From the NCBI GenBank assembly GCA_031284645.1, contig JAITXS010000086.1, positions 1 through 6,693 of the forward strand: DNA of 6,693 nucleotides. Direction: 5' to 3'. The notes under the pieces were generated by a model that saw nothing but the letters and a program-made list of their open reading frames with translations, made no database searches and had not been told where the DNA came from. Origin of the DNA: Spirochaetaceae bacterium (GTDB taxonomy: Bacteria > Spirochaetota > Spirochaetia > Treponematales > Breznakiellaceae). Positions 1 to 6,329 of the stretch are shown here, piece by piece (within the stretch, counting starts at the first letter, position 1; each line of letters opens with the position of its first letter). Position numbers and translations under genes: made by a program.

Positions 1-6
1 TATTAT

Positions 7-774
7 ATGAAAAATATAAAAGAAAAATTATGCAGACTTTTACCCCACCCCACCCCCACCCCACCCCACCCCATACCGGCAATTCGGTATCCGGTAGAAT
101 TTTCGAGCGAGGAAAGAGAATTGTTTGATTATGTTAAAAAAAATACCTTGAGCATGACAAGCGATGAAAGGCTTTTTAATACGATGCTTGCCTGTAAATA
201 TGTTTTAGATCAAAATATCGAAGGTGATTTTATTGAATGTGGTGTATGGCGCGGCGGTAATAGTATATTAGCTGCAGGAATATTTAAATTATATAAATCA
301 GATCGTAAAATATATCTTTTTGATACTTTTACAGGCATGACAGAACCGGGTAAAAAAGATATTCGTATAAGTGATGGTTCTTTACAAGCTGCGATCAACG
401 AATTTGCATCAAAAAAATGTCTGTCCTCATTGGATGACGTAAAAGAAAATTTTAGACGATACAATTTACTTTTTGATAATGTTATTTTTGTACAAGGTGA
501 TGTTTTACAAACGCTTGAATGTAAAAGCGTGCCTTCGAAAATAGCTGTTTTACGGCTTGATACTGATTGGTATGAGTCTACAAGAAAAGAGCTTGAAATT
601 CTATATCCGCGCTTAAGCTCAAACGGCGTTCTAATTATTGATGATTACGGACATTGGGGAGGTTCAAAAAAAGCTGTGGATGAATATTTTGCAACATATG
701 GAAATCGTTTGTTTTTTAACTACGTTGATTATACGGGCAGGAGCGCTGTAAAAGGCATATATCATGAGAGGTAA
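7..774 (+). CDS. TylF/MycF-family SAM-dependent O-methyltransferase
   Basis: Predicted cytosolic methyltransferase of the TylF (macrocin O-methyltransferase) family, 255 residues, which is the usual family length. Visible motifs: the SAM-binding stretch ECGVWRGG at residues 77-84 following GDF; FDTFTG at 105-110; RLDTDWYEST at 183-192, carrying the acidic metal/catalytic residues; and IDDYGHWGGSK at 211-221. Family members methylate sugar hydroxyls in macrolide or polysaccharide pathways; the substrate here cannot be read from sequence. Residues 13-22 (PHPTPTPPHP) come from a CCCCA repeat and lie before the conserved domain, which begins near residue 35. The frame is open to the window edge, so the ATG at 7 is the first visible start, not a proven one, and no ribosome site is visible. 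The next gene starts 6 bases after its stop, suggesting one operon. Codon use is AT-rich compared with the minus-strand operon. Confidence 0.88.
   Translation: MKNIKEKLCRLLPHPTPTPPHPIPAIRYPVEFSSEERELFDYVKKNTLSMTSDERLFNTMLACKYVLDQNIEGDFIECGVWRGGNSILAAGIFKLYKSDRKIYLFDTFTGMTEPGKKDIRISDGSLQAAINEFASKKCLSSLDDVKENFRRYNLLFDNVIFVQGDVLQTLECKSVPSKIAVLRLDTDWYESTRKELEILYPRLSSNGVLIIDDYGHWGGSKKAVDEYFATYGNRLFFNYVDYTGRSAVKGIYHER
43..73 (+). repeat. CCCCA pentanucleotide tract inside methyltransferase gene
   Basis: Six tandem units: five exact CCCCA and one with an extra C (units at 43, 48, 53 with six bases, 59, 64 and 69). The tract lies in codons 13-23 of the TylF-like gene. A unit of five is not a multiple of three, so gain or loss of one unit would shift the frame. 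On the minus strand it reads as six runs of at least four G separated by single T, a strong G-quadruplex pattern. Confidence 0.9.
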
Positions 775-780
775 ATTATT

Positions 781-1515
781 GTGAAAAATCCCGAAACATG
801 GAGAGCTTCAAAGTATGTTCGTGATAAAAACGGACTTTTAACAGCTTCCAGAAACCCGCTGGAAGTCGGCGTGGGTTCACGTTTTATTGCAGACATTATA
901 GCTCAATGGTACGATAGTGTTTTAAAACAATATGCTGGCGGACGTTTACTTGATTTAGGATGCGGTAAATCTCCGCTTTATCTTGTATATAAAAATTTAG
1001 TAAATGATATTACCTTAGTTGATTGGGAAAATTCATTACATCCGAATGAACATTTGGATTTTAGTTGCGATTTAACAAAAGCGTTGCCATTTAAAGATAA
1101 CGAATTTGATACAATTATATTATCTGATGTTTTAGAACACATTCCCGAACCGGAATTTTTATTTTCGGAAATTGCGCGTATTCTGAACACGGATGGCATA
1201 CTTTTGATGAATGTCCCGTTTTTTTACTGGATACATGAAGCGCCGCACGATTACTATCGTTATACGGAATTTAAGTTGCGGGATTTTGCAGAAAAGAGTG
1301 GACTTTCGCTTGTATCGTGTTCTTGTCTCGGCGGAGTATTTACTGTTTTGATTGATATAATGGCAAAGATTCTGGCCCCGCGTGGACGATGCGGAGAATT
1401 TTGTTCAAAGACACTCCAAGCGATAGCGAAGAAAATCCTGAAAAACAAAATGCTTTCACACCCTGAATTTCCGCTTGTGTATGCAATGATTTGTAAAAAA
1501 GAGGCATCCACATAA
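781..1515 (+). CDS. Class I SAM-dependent methyltransferase (Methyltransf_11-like)
   Basis: Predicted cytosolic methyltransferase of 244 residues with a Rossmann SAM fold. Motif I is LLDLGCGKS at residues 56-64, the acidic end of beta-2 is LVD at 79-81, and the post-motif block DVLEHIPEPE at 116-125 is typical of the UbiE/Methyltransf_11 group. The segment NVPFFYWIHEAPHDYYRYT (144-162) resembles methyltransferases of cell-surface glycan clusters, where an HDYYRYT-type block is common. The start is GTG at 781, chosen because GAGAGG at 766-771 is a ribosome-binding site 9 bases upstream, overlapping the end of the preceding gene; translation of the two is likely coupled. Its stop codon is one base from that of the convergent ecfT. 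The acceptor is unknown; with the TylF-like neighbour, sugar or lipid-linked glycan methylation is the likeliest role, but this is inference. Confidence 0.85.
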   Translation: MKNPETWRASKYVRDKNGLLTASRNPLEVGVGSRFIADIIAQWYDSVLKQYAGGRLLDLGCGKSPLYLVYKNLVNDITLVDWENSLHPNEHLDFSCDLTKALPFKDNEFDTIILSDVLEHIPEPEFLFSEIARILNTDGILLMNVPFFYWIHEAPHDYYRYTEFKLRDFAEKSGLSLVSCSCLGGVFTVLIDIMAKILAPRGRCGEFCSKTLQAIAKKILKNKMLSHPEFPLVYAMICKKEAST

Positions 1516-1516
1516 T

Positions 1517-2224
1517 CTAATCCTGCCCGCTATGAGCAAGACCGCGGGCAGCGAGGGCTTTTGCTTTTTCCGAGGCCGCATAAAATGAAAGAGACAACAA
1601 GGGAAAGAGCAATATTCGTATTTTTCTGAAACCTTTTTTTCCGCCGCGAGCAGTATATGAACGTTCAAGGCTATCCCACAATTCAACGATGTGCGGAATA
1701 AAGTTAAAACTCAAGGCAAGCATTAAGCCGAATTCCGCATGCGGTGATATTTTTATAAAGGGAATCTTGCCAAGGAGGGATCGGATTTTTATTTCCACCA
1801 TACAGACCGCATCTTTAATCTCGATTGAGCTTGTTGTACAGAATAATAATGATGAGAGCAGCATAACAAGGGTCAAGCGTAATACCAATAGAACATATCC
1901 GGTGCCCGGAATCAGAAGAGAGGGAAAAACAGCAAAAGAAAGCAGGGAAGTGCGAAGAATATCAATACATCTTCCTGCAATCGTTAATTGATATAATAAA
2001 AATCCGTATATCAAAGCAGGTTTTATATTTGCCCATTGATCTTTAATCGAAAAACCGGAGAAGGAGCCAAATGTTATAATGATAAAAAAACCGGCGCAAA
2101 GGCAGATAAGGTTCAAATACATAACGCTTATCGCAAGCGGGAAGAGTAATATTAATTTTATAATCGCAGGAACATGATATAAAAAAGCATCCCTTTTTTG
2201 ATAACGGAAAGCCACAGCCTTCAT
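1517..2224 (-). CDS. bioN: ECF transporter transmembrane (T) component, EcfT/BioN
   Basis: Integral membrane coupling subunit of an energy-coupling factor transporter, 235 residues. It has several hydrophobic segments (roughly residues 20-52, 68-85, 95-132, 165-180 and 203-218). The two Ala-Arg-Gly motifs that mark EcfT coupling helices and contact the ATPase are present: ARG at 192-194 (SYTARGGKKG) and ARG at 226-228 (ALAARG). Its start overlaps the stop of the upstream ATPase gene as ATGA, so the start is well supported; TGAGGA lies 12 bases upstream as a weak ribosome site. Being last in an operon with bioY and one ATPase gene, it is best read as BioN of a BioMNY biotin importer. A role as a shared T component serving other substrate-binding proteins cannot be excluded. 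Confidence 0.85.
   Translation of the reverse strand: MKAVAFRYQKRDAFLYHVPAIIKLILLFPLAISVMYLNLICLCAGFFIIITFGSFSGFSIKDQWANIKPALIYGFLLYQLTIAGRCIDILRTSLLSFAVFPSLLIPGTGYVLLVLRLTLVMLLSSLLFCTTSSIEIKDAVCMVEIKIRSLLGKIPFIKISPHAEFGLMLALSFNFIPHIVELWDSLERSYTARGGKKGFRKIRILLFPLLSLSFYAASEKAKALAARGLAHSGQD
1523..1551. terminator. Possible bidirectional terminator hairpin between convergent genes
   Basis: A perfect 8-base GC-rich inverted repeat (CTGCCCGC at 1523-1530, GCGGGCAG at 1544-1551, 13-base loop) overlaps the last codons of ecfT and lies just after the stop of the plus-strand methyltransferase gene. T-rich sequence follows on the plus strand from about 1559, but no clean T tract abuts either side. It is a plausible but imperfect terminator. 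Confidence 0.4.
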
Positions 2225-2970
2225 AACCAGAGTAAATCCTCAAGACATTTGGCGCCGCCAAGCGGGTGATGTATCCCCCAGTCCGCCAGGTTTTGTGTTA
2301 AACCTTCCGCCGGAGTTCCGTTAAAGACTACTTTTCCCTGATTCAACACAATAAAGCAATCCGCCAAACGCAGACATTTTTCAAGCTCGTGCGTGAGTAT
2401 AATAATCGTTTTATGCGATTCTTTTAGATCCACAATCAGTTTATTAATTTGAACAACGCCCGGATAATCCAGATTCGTGTACGGCTCGTCAAAAATAATA
2501 ATATCGGCGTTCATAGCAAGCACAGCCGCCACAGCAAGACGCCGTTTTTCTCCACCCGAAAGAAAGCGGGCGGGGAAAAACGCCTTTTCGCTTAAACCGG
2601 TTTCAGAGAGCACTTTTTCAACAAAAGCATTGGTTTCTTTTTTTGGTATTTTTTGATTACGGACACTGATTGTTATATCCTCAACAGCTGTCTCACCCAA
2701 AATTTGACTATCGCTGTTTTGAAAGACAAGCCCGACTTTGCCCGAAATTTCAATGCTGCCCGAGCTGGGGTCTTCAAGTTTCGCGATTATTGCCATCAAA
2801 AGACTTTTCCCTGATCCGCTTGATCCGGCGATAACAGCACATTCCCCGCTTTTAATACAAAGACTTACGTTATCAAGTGCATAAAACTTCCCGTCGCGTA
2901 TCCTGTCACTGTCGGTATATTCGGCGATACGAAAAACTTTTGTCAGATTTTGTACATTAACAAGCGTCAT
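2221..2970 (-). CDS. bioM: ECF transporter ATP-binding component, EcfA/BioM
   Basis: ABC-type ATPase of 249 residues that powers the biotin ECF transporter from the cytosolic face of the membrane. All motifs are intact: Walker A GSSGSGKS at residues 49-56, Q-loop Gln84 (VFQNSDSQ), signature LSGGEKRR at 137-144, Walker B DIIIFDEP at 156-163 and the switch His194 (ILTHE). The VFQNSDSQ type of Q-loop and a single ATPase gene fit BioM/CbiO-like ECF ATPases, which can work as a homodimer. I chose ATG at 2970 (protein begins MTLVNVQNLTKVF, matching the family N-terminus). A longer frame to 3009 adds 13 residues with no family match and runs further into bioY. The start overlaps the end of bioY by 14 bases and has no clear ribosome site, which suggests translational coupling. 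Confidence 0.9.
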   Translation of the reverse strand: MTLVNVQNLTKVFRIAEYTDSDRIRDGKFYALDNVSLCIKSGECAVIAGSSGSGKSLLMAIIAKLEDPSSGSIEISGKVGLVFQNSDSQILGETAVEDITISVRNQKIPKKETNAFVEKVLSETGLSEKAFFPARFLSGGEKRRLAVAAVLAMNADIIIFDEPYTNLDYPGVVQINKLIVDLKESHKTIIILTHELEKCLRLADCFIVLNQGKVVFNGTPAEGLTQNLADWGIHHPLGGAKCLEDLLWL

Positions 2971-3580
2971 CGGGATTAAGATAACGTGCGGACACAGGAC
3001 GTAAAGCACGCGTCAAAAGCACAAAAAGTATCAATTTTACCAGATCGCCGGGTATAAACGGTAGAAAGGCTTCCATTGCTCCTTTAAACACGGCAGATGA
3101 AAAATCAATAGTGTCTCTTTTCATAACATAAGAAATGGTATACCAGAGAAGACCCGGAATATAAATAATGATAAATCCGCTTAAACCGGCTACAATCGTT
3201 TTTATCAGTGTTTTAAAAGACCTTTTCTCCGTATAGGAAGGCATTCCAAGTATCAAGCCGCACACAAAACTACCCAAAATATAGCCTATTAAAAAGCCTC
3301 CGGTCGGCCCAAGCAAAATCGCAAAACCGCCGCGGCCTCCGGCGTAGACCGGCAAACCCAAGGCACCTGAGATCACAAATAAAGATACCGAAACAGCACC
3401 ACCGGCAGCACCGAGAATAGCGCCCGAAAGAAGAGCCATCATATTTTGTAAAACAAGCGGTATAATCGCAAAAGGCCCGGCTGAGAGCTGAACAAGAGCG
3501 CTTACCGAGATTAAGGCCGCAAAAAGCGCCGTAAAAACAGAACGATTCCGCAATACACTTTTAGATAATTTTTTTTTCAT
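2957..3580 (-). CDS. bioY: Biotin transporter BioY, substrate-binding S component
   Basis: Membrane S component that binds biotin and docks on the EcfT-EcfA module, 207 residues with about six hydrophobic segments after a basic N-terminus (MKKKLSK). Family landmarks are present: IPLVLQNMMALLSG near residues 40-53, GLPVYAGG at 75-82, GPTGGF at 91-96 and FIPGDLVK at 175-182. It starts 5 bases after the dhaM stop and overlaps ecfA downstream, so it is the hinge joining the kinase genes to the transporter genes in one operon. No Shine-Dalgarno sequence is visible before ATG 3580 (the upstream bases are AT-rich), so it probably depends on coupling to dhaM. BioY can work alone in some bacteria, but here the energising genes are adjacent. 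Confidence 0.93.
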   Translation of the reverse strand: MKKKLSKSVLRNRSVFTALFAALISVSALVQLSAGPFAIIPLVLQNMMALLSGAILGAAGGAVSVSLFVISGALGLPVYAGGRGGFAILLGPTGGFLIGYILGSFVCGLILGMPSYTEKRSFKTLIKTIVAGLSGFIIIYIPGLLWYTISYVMKRDTIDFSSAVFKGAMEAFLPFIPGDLVKLILFVLLTRALRPVSARYLNPDDAC

Positions 3581-3585
3581 GGTAT

Positions 3586-3969
3586 TTATTTTGGGAGGAC
3601 AAATTCTTCTATTTCCGCGATAACTGACTTTGCGTCTCCGCTGCCGCTGATTGAAACAGCGGCAACAAGAGCACCCTCAACAAGAGCCGCATCAGAAAGA
3701 AAAACCCTTTCTTGCAAAGCCTCGTCAAGAGCTTCCTTTGCCATCTGTGCTGTCATATGCGTTGAGCCTATATCAACAAGGACGATCACTTCTCCCTGTT
3801 CAGCCGCTTTTTGCATAGCCTCAAAGCTGCGATCAAAATCAGCCCCTAAAGCGCCGGATTTCGTACCCCCAACAGTGATAATGTTGGTACCTCCGGCCAT
3901 TTCTAAAGCCAGGTCACGGGCACCTTCAACGATTTTCGGACTATGCGACAAGAGAAGTAAAGATACCAT
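3586..3969 (-). CDS. dhaM: Dihydroxyacetone kinase phosphotransfer subunit DhaM (EIIA-Man-like)
   Basis: Cytosolic PTS component, 127 residues, consisting only of the EIIA-mannose-like domain. The phosphorylated histidine is His9 in LLLLSHSPKIVEGA. GGTKSGALGADFD (residues 34-46) and VLVDIGSTHM (63-72) are further family blocks. It should accept phosphate from HPr and pass it to the ADP bound to DhaL. Enterobacterial DhaM is far longer because it adds HPr-like and EI-like domains; this single-domain form resembles that of Lactococcus, so general PTS proteins encoded elsewhere are needed. The start shares one base with the dhaL stop (TAATG). GGAGG at 3977-3981, 7 bases upstream, is a good ribosome site and fixes the start. 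Confidence 0.93.
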   Translation of the reverse strand: MVSLLLLSHSPKIVEGARDLALEMAGGTNIITVGGTKSGALGADFDRSFEAMQKAAEQGEVIVLVDIGSTHMTAQMAKEALDEALQERVFLSDAALVEGALVAAVSISGSGDAKSVIAEIEEFVLPK

Positions 3970-4595
3970 TACAATGCCTCCGCCACGGTCTTTATAATAA
4001 GATAACTTGAGGCAGCGCCCGGATCAATGTGGCCCCGGCTCCGCTCACCGAGATATGAAGCCCGTCCTTTTGTCGCTATGATATCTTTTGTGTTTTGCAT
4101 ACATTCCTCAGCGTGTTTTACCGCGGACACAAAGGCGCTTTTCCCGTCTTTTCCGGCTGCCGCTTCGGTTTCAAGAAAAAGAGACACGGGAATGAGTACA
4201 TCAAGCATGGTTTTTTCGCCAAGCTCGGCCTTCCCGCGTGCCTGAATCCCCAAAATACCATCTTTAAAAGCCGGCACAAAAGACTCAAGATCAATCTCTT
4301 TTTTCCCTCCGACAGAGATTCCCATTTTTAAAAAGAAAGTACCGTAGAGGGGGCCGGCTGCGCCGCCAACATTGGAAATCAGGGCCATTGCAGTACTTTT
4401 AAAGGCCTCTCCGATTGTGACCGGCGGCTCTGCTTTGAGTTTTTCCGTTACCGAGGAAAAACCACGCGCCATATTAAAGCCATGATCACCGTCCCCGATT
4501 GCCTGATCAAGCTCACTCAGGTAGTCTTTGTTTTCTTCGATAACTTCCGCGATACGGGTAATAATCGCGGTCACTTTTTTTGTATCAATACTCAT
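3969..4595 (-). CDS. dhaL: Dihydroxyacetone kinase ADP-binding subunit DhaL
   Basis: Cytosolic nucleotide subunit of PTS-dependent dihydroxyacetone kinase, 208 residues, normal family length. The three aspartates that hold the two magnesium ions are at D30, D35 and D37 in DQAIGDGDHG. GGAAGPLYGTFF (77-88) is the phosphate-binding loop, and near the C-terminus GRASYLGERSRGHIDPGA closes the nucleotide site. ADP stays bound as a cofactor, is rephosphorylated by DhaM and gives its phosphate to the substrate on DhaK. The start overlaps the dhaK stop as ATGA (4 bases), with AGGATG at about 4605-4610 as a ribosome site. All expected residues are intact. Confidence 0.95.
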   Translation of the reverse strand: MSIDTKKVTAIITRIAEVIEENKDYLSELDQAIGDGDHGFNMARGFSSVTEKLKAEPPVTIGEAFKSTAMALISNVGGAAGPLYGTFFLKMGISVGGKKEIDLESFVPAFKDGILGIQARGKAELGEKTMLDVLIPVSLFLETEAAAGKDGKSAFVSAVKHAEECMQNTKDIIATKGRASYLGERSRGHIDPGAASSYLIIKTVAEAL

Positions 4596-5602
4596 AATCC
4601 AAACATCCTGTATGCCGGCGTATCCGCTTTCGTGTCAAGGAATTTTTTCAGCTCGGCGTCAAGTTTCAATACAGAAAGAGAAAATCCGGCCATCTCAATT
4701 GCTGTCATATAGTTACCAACGATTGTTTGATGAACACGAATGCCTTTTTTTACCAATATATCGTGCGTTGCTTTATTTGCGATAAAAAGCTCCATAAGCG
4801 GCGTGCCGCCCAAGCCATTAACAATCAAAGCGACTTCTTCCCCTTGTTTTATCGGATTATCCGCCAAAACACGCTCAAGTAACTCTTCAACAAGCTCATC
4901 CGCTTTTTTTATTTTTCCCCTGCTGACGCCGGGCTCTCCGTGTATGCCAAGACCAATTTCAAGCTCATCTTCTGCAAGAATAAAACCGGGCTTACCGGCT
5001 TCCGGCACGATACAGGGGGAGAGTGCGAGTCCCATTGAACGGACATTGGCGTTAACTCTTTCCCCGATTTTTTGGACATAGTCCAGATCAAGACCCGCTT
5101 CTGCGGCGGCTCCCGCGATTTTATGAACAAACACCGTACCGGCAATACCCCGACGACCGCTTGTCCACGTACTATTCATCACGGCAACATCATCATTAAC
5201 AACAACCTTTGCCGTTTTAATGCCCTCAAGTTCTGCCATTTCCATAGCCATCTCAAAATTCATGATGTCTCCGGTATAGTTTTTTATAACCAGAAGAACA
5301 CCTTTATCTGTTTGGACAGCCTTAATCGCCTCACACACCGTGTCCGGTGTCGGAGATGTAAAAATTGCGCCGCAGACTGCCGCATCAAGCATACCTTGAC
5401 CCACATACCCCGCATGAGCGGGCTCATGCCCTGAACCTCCGCCTGATACCAAGGCAACTTTGCCGACTTTTTTATTCTTTCGCGCGATTATTGCCTGCCC
5501 CTTTTCCGTAAGAGGAACTCTTATAAGAGAAGGATAGGCGAGTATGAGACCTGTTGCCATTTCGTCAACAATATTTTTTGGATCATTGATGATTTTTTTC
5601 AT
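4592..5602 (-). CDS. dhaK: Dihydroxyacetone kinase substrate-binding subunit DhaK
   Basis: Cytosolic subunit, 336 residues, that binds dihydroxyacetone and yields dihydroxyacetone phosphate. The histidine that forms the covalent hemiaminal with the substrate is His221 (LGIHGEPG). GGGSGHEPAHAGYVG (residues 54-68) contains His59, and GDIMNFEMA starting at 111 contains Asp112, matching the other active-site positions known from E. coli DhaK. Length fits the single-domain PTS type (about 330-356) rather than the ATP-dependent DhaK-DhaL fusion. ATG 5602 has AGGAGA at 5608-5613 with good spacing. First gene of the six-gene operon; tRNA-Trp lies 53 bases upstream in the same direction. I see no strong promoter in that gap: a TATAAG at 5641-5646 has only a poor -35 inside the tRNA. 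No dhaR/dhaS/dhaQ regulator is present in the window. Confidence 0.96.
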   Translation of the reverse strand: MKKIINDPKNIVDEMATGLILAYPSLIRVPLTEKGQAIIARKNKKVGKVALVSGGGSGHEPAHAGYVGQGMLDAAVCGAIFTSPTPDTVCEAIKAVQTDKGVLLVIKNYTGDIMNFEMAMEMAELEGIKTAKVVVNDDVAVMNSTWTSGRRGIAGTVFVHKIAGAAAEAGLDLDYVQKIGERVNANVRSMGLALSPCIVPEAGKPGFILAEDELEIGLGIHGEPGVSRGKIKKADELVEELLERVLADNPIKQGEEVALIVNGLGGTPLMELFIANKATHDILVKKGIRVHQTIVGNYMTAIEMAGFSLSVLKLDAELKKFLDTKADTPAYRMFGL

Positions 5603-5607
5603 AACGC

Positions 5608-5613
5608 TCTCCT
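5608..5613 (-). promoter_or_regulatory. Ribosome-binding site of dhaK
   Basis: AGGAGA on the minus strand, ending 5 bases before the ATG at 5602. It supports the chosen start and independent translation initiation for the first gene of the operon. Confidence 0.8.
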
Positions 5614-5655
5614 TTTAATTGCGGGTTTCTGCTTTTTAAACTTATAAAGACAGAA

Positions 5656-5728
<73 letters not shown>

Positions 5729-5734
5729 AAAATC

Positions 5735-5763
5735 ATTCCGAAAATCAATCCGATTTTTGGAAT
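5735..5763 (-). other. Hairpin between rpmG and tRNA-Trp
   Basis: A 12-base inverted repeat with one mismatch (arms 5735-5746 and 5752-5763, 5-base loop) fills most of the 47-base gap. Read on the minus strand it ends with a short T stretch just before the tRNA. It could be a leaky terminator/attenuator or a structure guiding processing between the mRNA and the tRNA; the sequence does not decide. Confidence 0.6.
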
Positions 5764-5775
5764 AATAATAGAAAG

Positions 5776-5952
5776 TTACTTTATCTTTGTTTCTTTGTGC
5801 AGTGTATGTTTTCTGTCAAAGGGACAGTATTTTTGCAACTCAATTTTTTCCTGAATGTTGCGGCGGTTCTTTTTTGTTGTATAATTGCGTCTTTTACATT
5901 CACTGCACTGCAAAGCGATAAGTTCAACCGCTCCCTTTTTCTTTGATGCCAA
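5776..5952 (-). CDS. rpmG: 50S ribosomal protein L33
   Basis: Small protein of the large ribosomal subunit, 58 residues, beginning MASKKKGAVELIALQCSEC and ending HTLHKETKIK, a clear L33. The start is TTG at 5952, fixed by the strong ribosome site AGGAGG at 5959-5964, six bases upstream, and by the family N-terminus. The first zinc pair is present (Cys16, Cys19), but of the second pair only Cys43 remains: the family KYCPxCRKHT block reads KYCPFDRKHT, with Asp46 where the fourth cysteine is usual. It sits between tRNA-Thr and tRNA-Trp, all in one direction, probably as one transcript. secE and nusG, which often follow, are absent from the window. Confidence 0.95.
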   Translation of the reverse strand: MASKKKGAVELIALQCSECKRRNYTTKKNRRNIQEKIELQKYCPFDRKHTLHKETKIK

Positions 5953-5958
5953 TTTAGT

Positions 5959-5964
5959 CCTCCT
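5959..5964 (-). promoter_or_regulatory. Strong Shine-Dalgarno site deciding the rpmG TTG start
   Basis: AGGAGG (within GAGGAGG) on the minus strand, six bases before TTG 5952. No in-frame ATG lies nearby, so this site is the main evidence for TTG initiation. Confidence 0.88.
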
Positions 5965-6017
5965 CGCCCCTGTTGCCGGTAAAAAACGATCTGTTCCTGT
6001 GTCGGGGCGTGTATTTC

Positions 6018-6090
6018 AGCCCTCGAACGGAATCGAACCGTTGACCTTATCCTTACCATGGATATGCTCTGCCAACTGAGCTACAAGGGC
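6018..6090 (-). tRNA. tRNA-Thr (anticodon GGT)
   Basis: The 73-nt cloverleaf has acceptor stem GCCCTTG/CGAGGGC (one T-G), D arm GCTC/GAGC, anticodon stem TATCC/GGATA around loop ATGGTAA, and T arm AACGG/CCGTT with loop TTCGATT. Anticodon GGT (6055-6057 read on the minus strand) decodes threonine ACC/ACT. The discriminator base is T (U73), whereas E. coli tRNA-Thr has A; no CCA is encoded. It is the first gene of the trnT-rpmG-trnW group, and the predicted transcription start leaves only about two bases of 5' leader. Confidence 0.97.
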
Positions 6091-6098
6091 ATGGTAAA

Positions 6099-6127
6099 AG
6101 CATAAAAGACCCGATGTTTTTTGTCAA
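6099..6127 (-). promoter_or_regulatory. Sigma-70-type promoter of trnT-rpmG-trnW
   Basis: Minus-strand -35 TTGACA (6122-6127, full consensus), 17-base spacer, -10 TATGCT (6099-6104, four of six). It points into tRNA-Thr, whose first base is at 6090. A second TTGACA on the same strand (6145-6150) and a TATATT (6153-6158) lie upstream and could be parts of a weaker tandem promoter. Confidence 0.75.
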
Positions 6128-6187
6128 GGCATTGTGACGAATATTGTCAACGAATATATAGAATCACATTTTCGCATTTAATTCCGC

Positions 6188-6217
6188 TTGACAAAAACCC
6201 GCCATCCATCATAAACT
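6188..6217 (+). promoter_or_regulatory. Promoter-like site divergent from the trnT promoter
   Basis: Plus-strand TTGACA (6188-6193), 18-base spacer, TAAACT (6212-6217, four of six). The surrounding 11 bases CTTGACAAAAA (6187-6197) are identical, in inverted orientation, to those at the trnT -35. The expected start site is near 6224, exactly where a small ATG frame begins. Transcription from here would cross the CCCAATA array. Confidence 0.4.
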
Positions 6218-6329
6218 TTCCTTATGAGGAAAAGGGTGAGAGATATCATATCGGAGAGCGTCCGGTCTATTTTCTCTTTGGCTGACACGGTAGCAGGATA
6301 CCTGTCTGCGTATGCCCGCAGTGCTGCGC

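Noticed and set aside
2971..3009. Thirteen-residue N-terminal extension of the ECF ATPase
   Set aside because: The extension does not resemble the family, deepens the overlap with bioY, and MTLVNVQNLTKVF is the normal beginning of such ATPases.
4740..5434. Plus-strand frames within dhaK
   Set aside because: They are antisense shadows of a gene with intact catalytic residues and have no family resemblance of their own.
5614..5655. Dedicated promoter for dhaK
   Set aside because: TATAAG is a fair -10, but the matching -35 positions fall in the tRNA and fit poorly, so I do not annotate it.
5781..6059. Minus-strand 92-codon frame overlapping rpmG and tRNA-Thr
   Set aside because: It runs through the tRNA gene and in a different frame over the genuine L33 gene.
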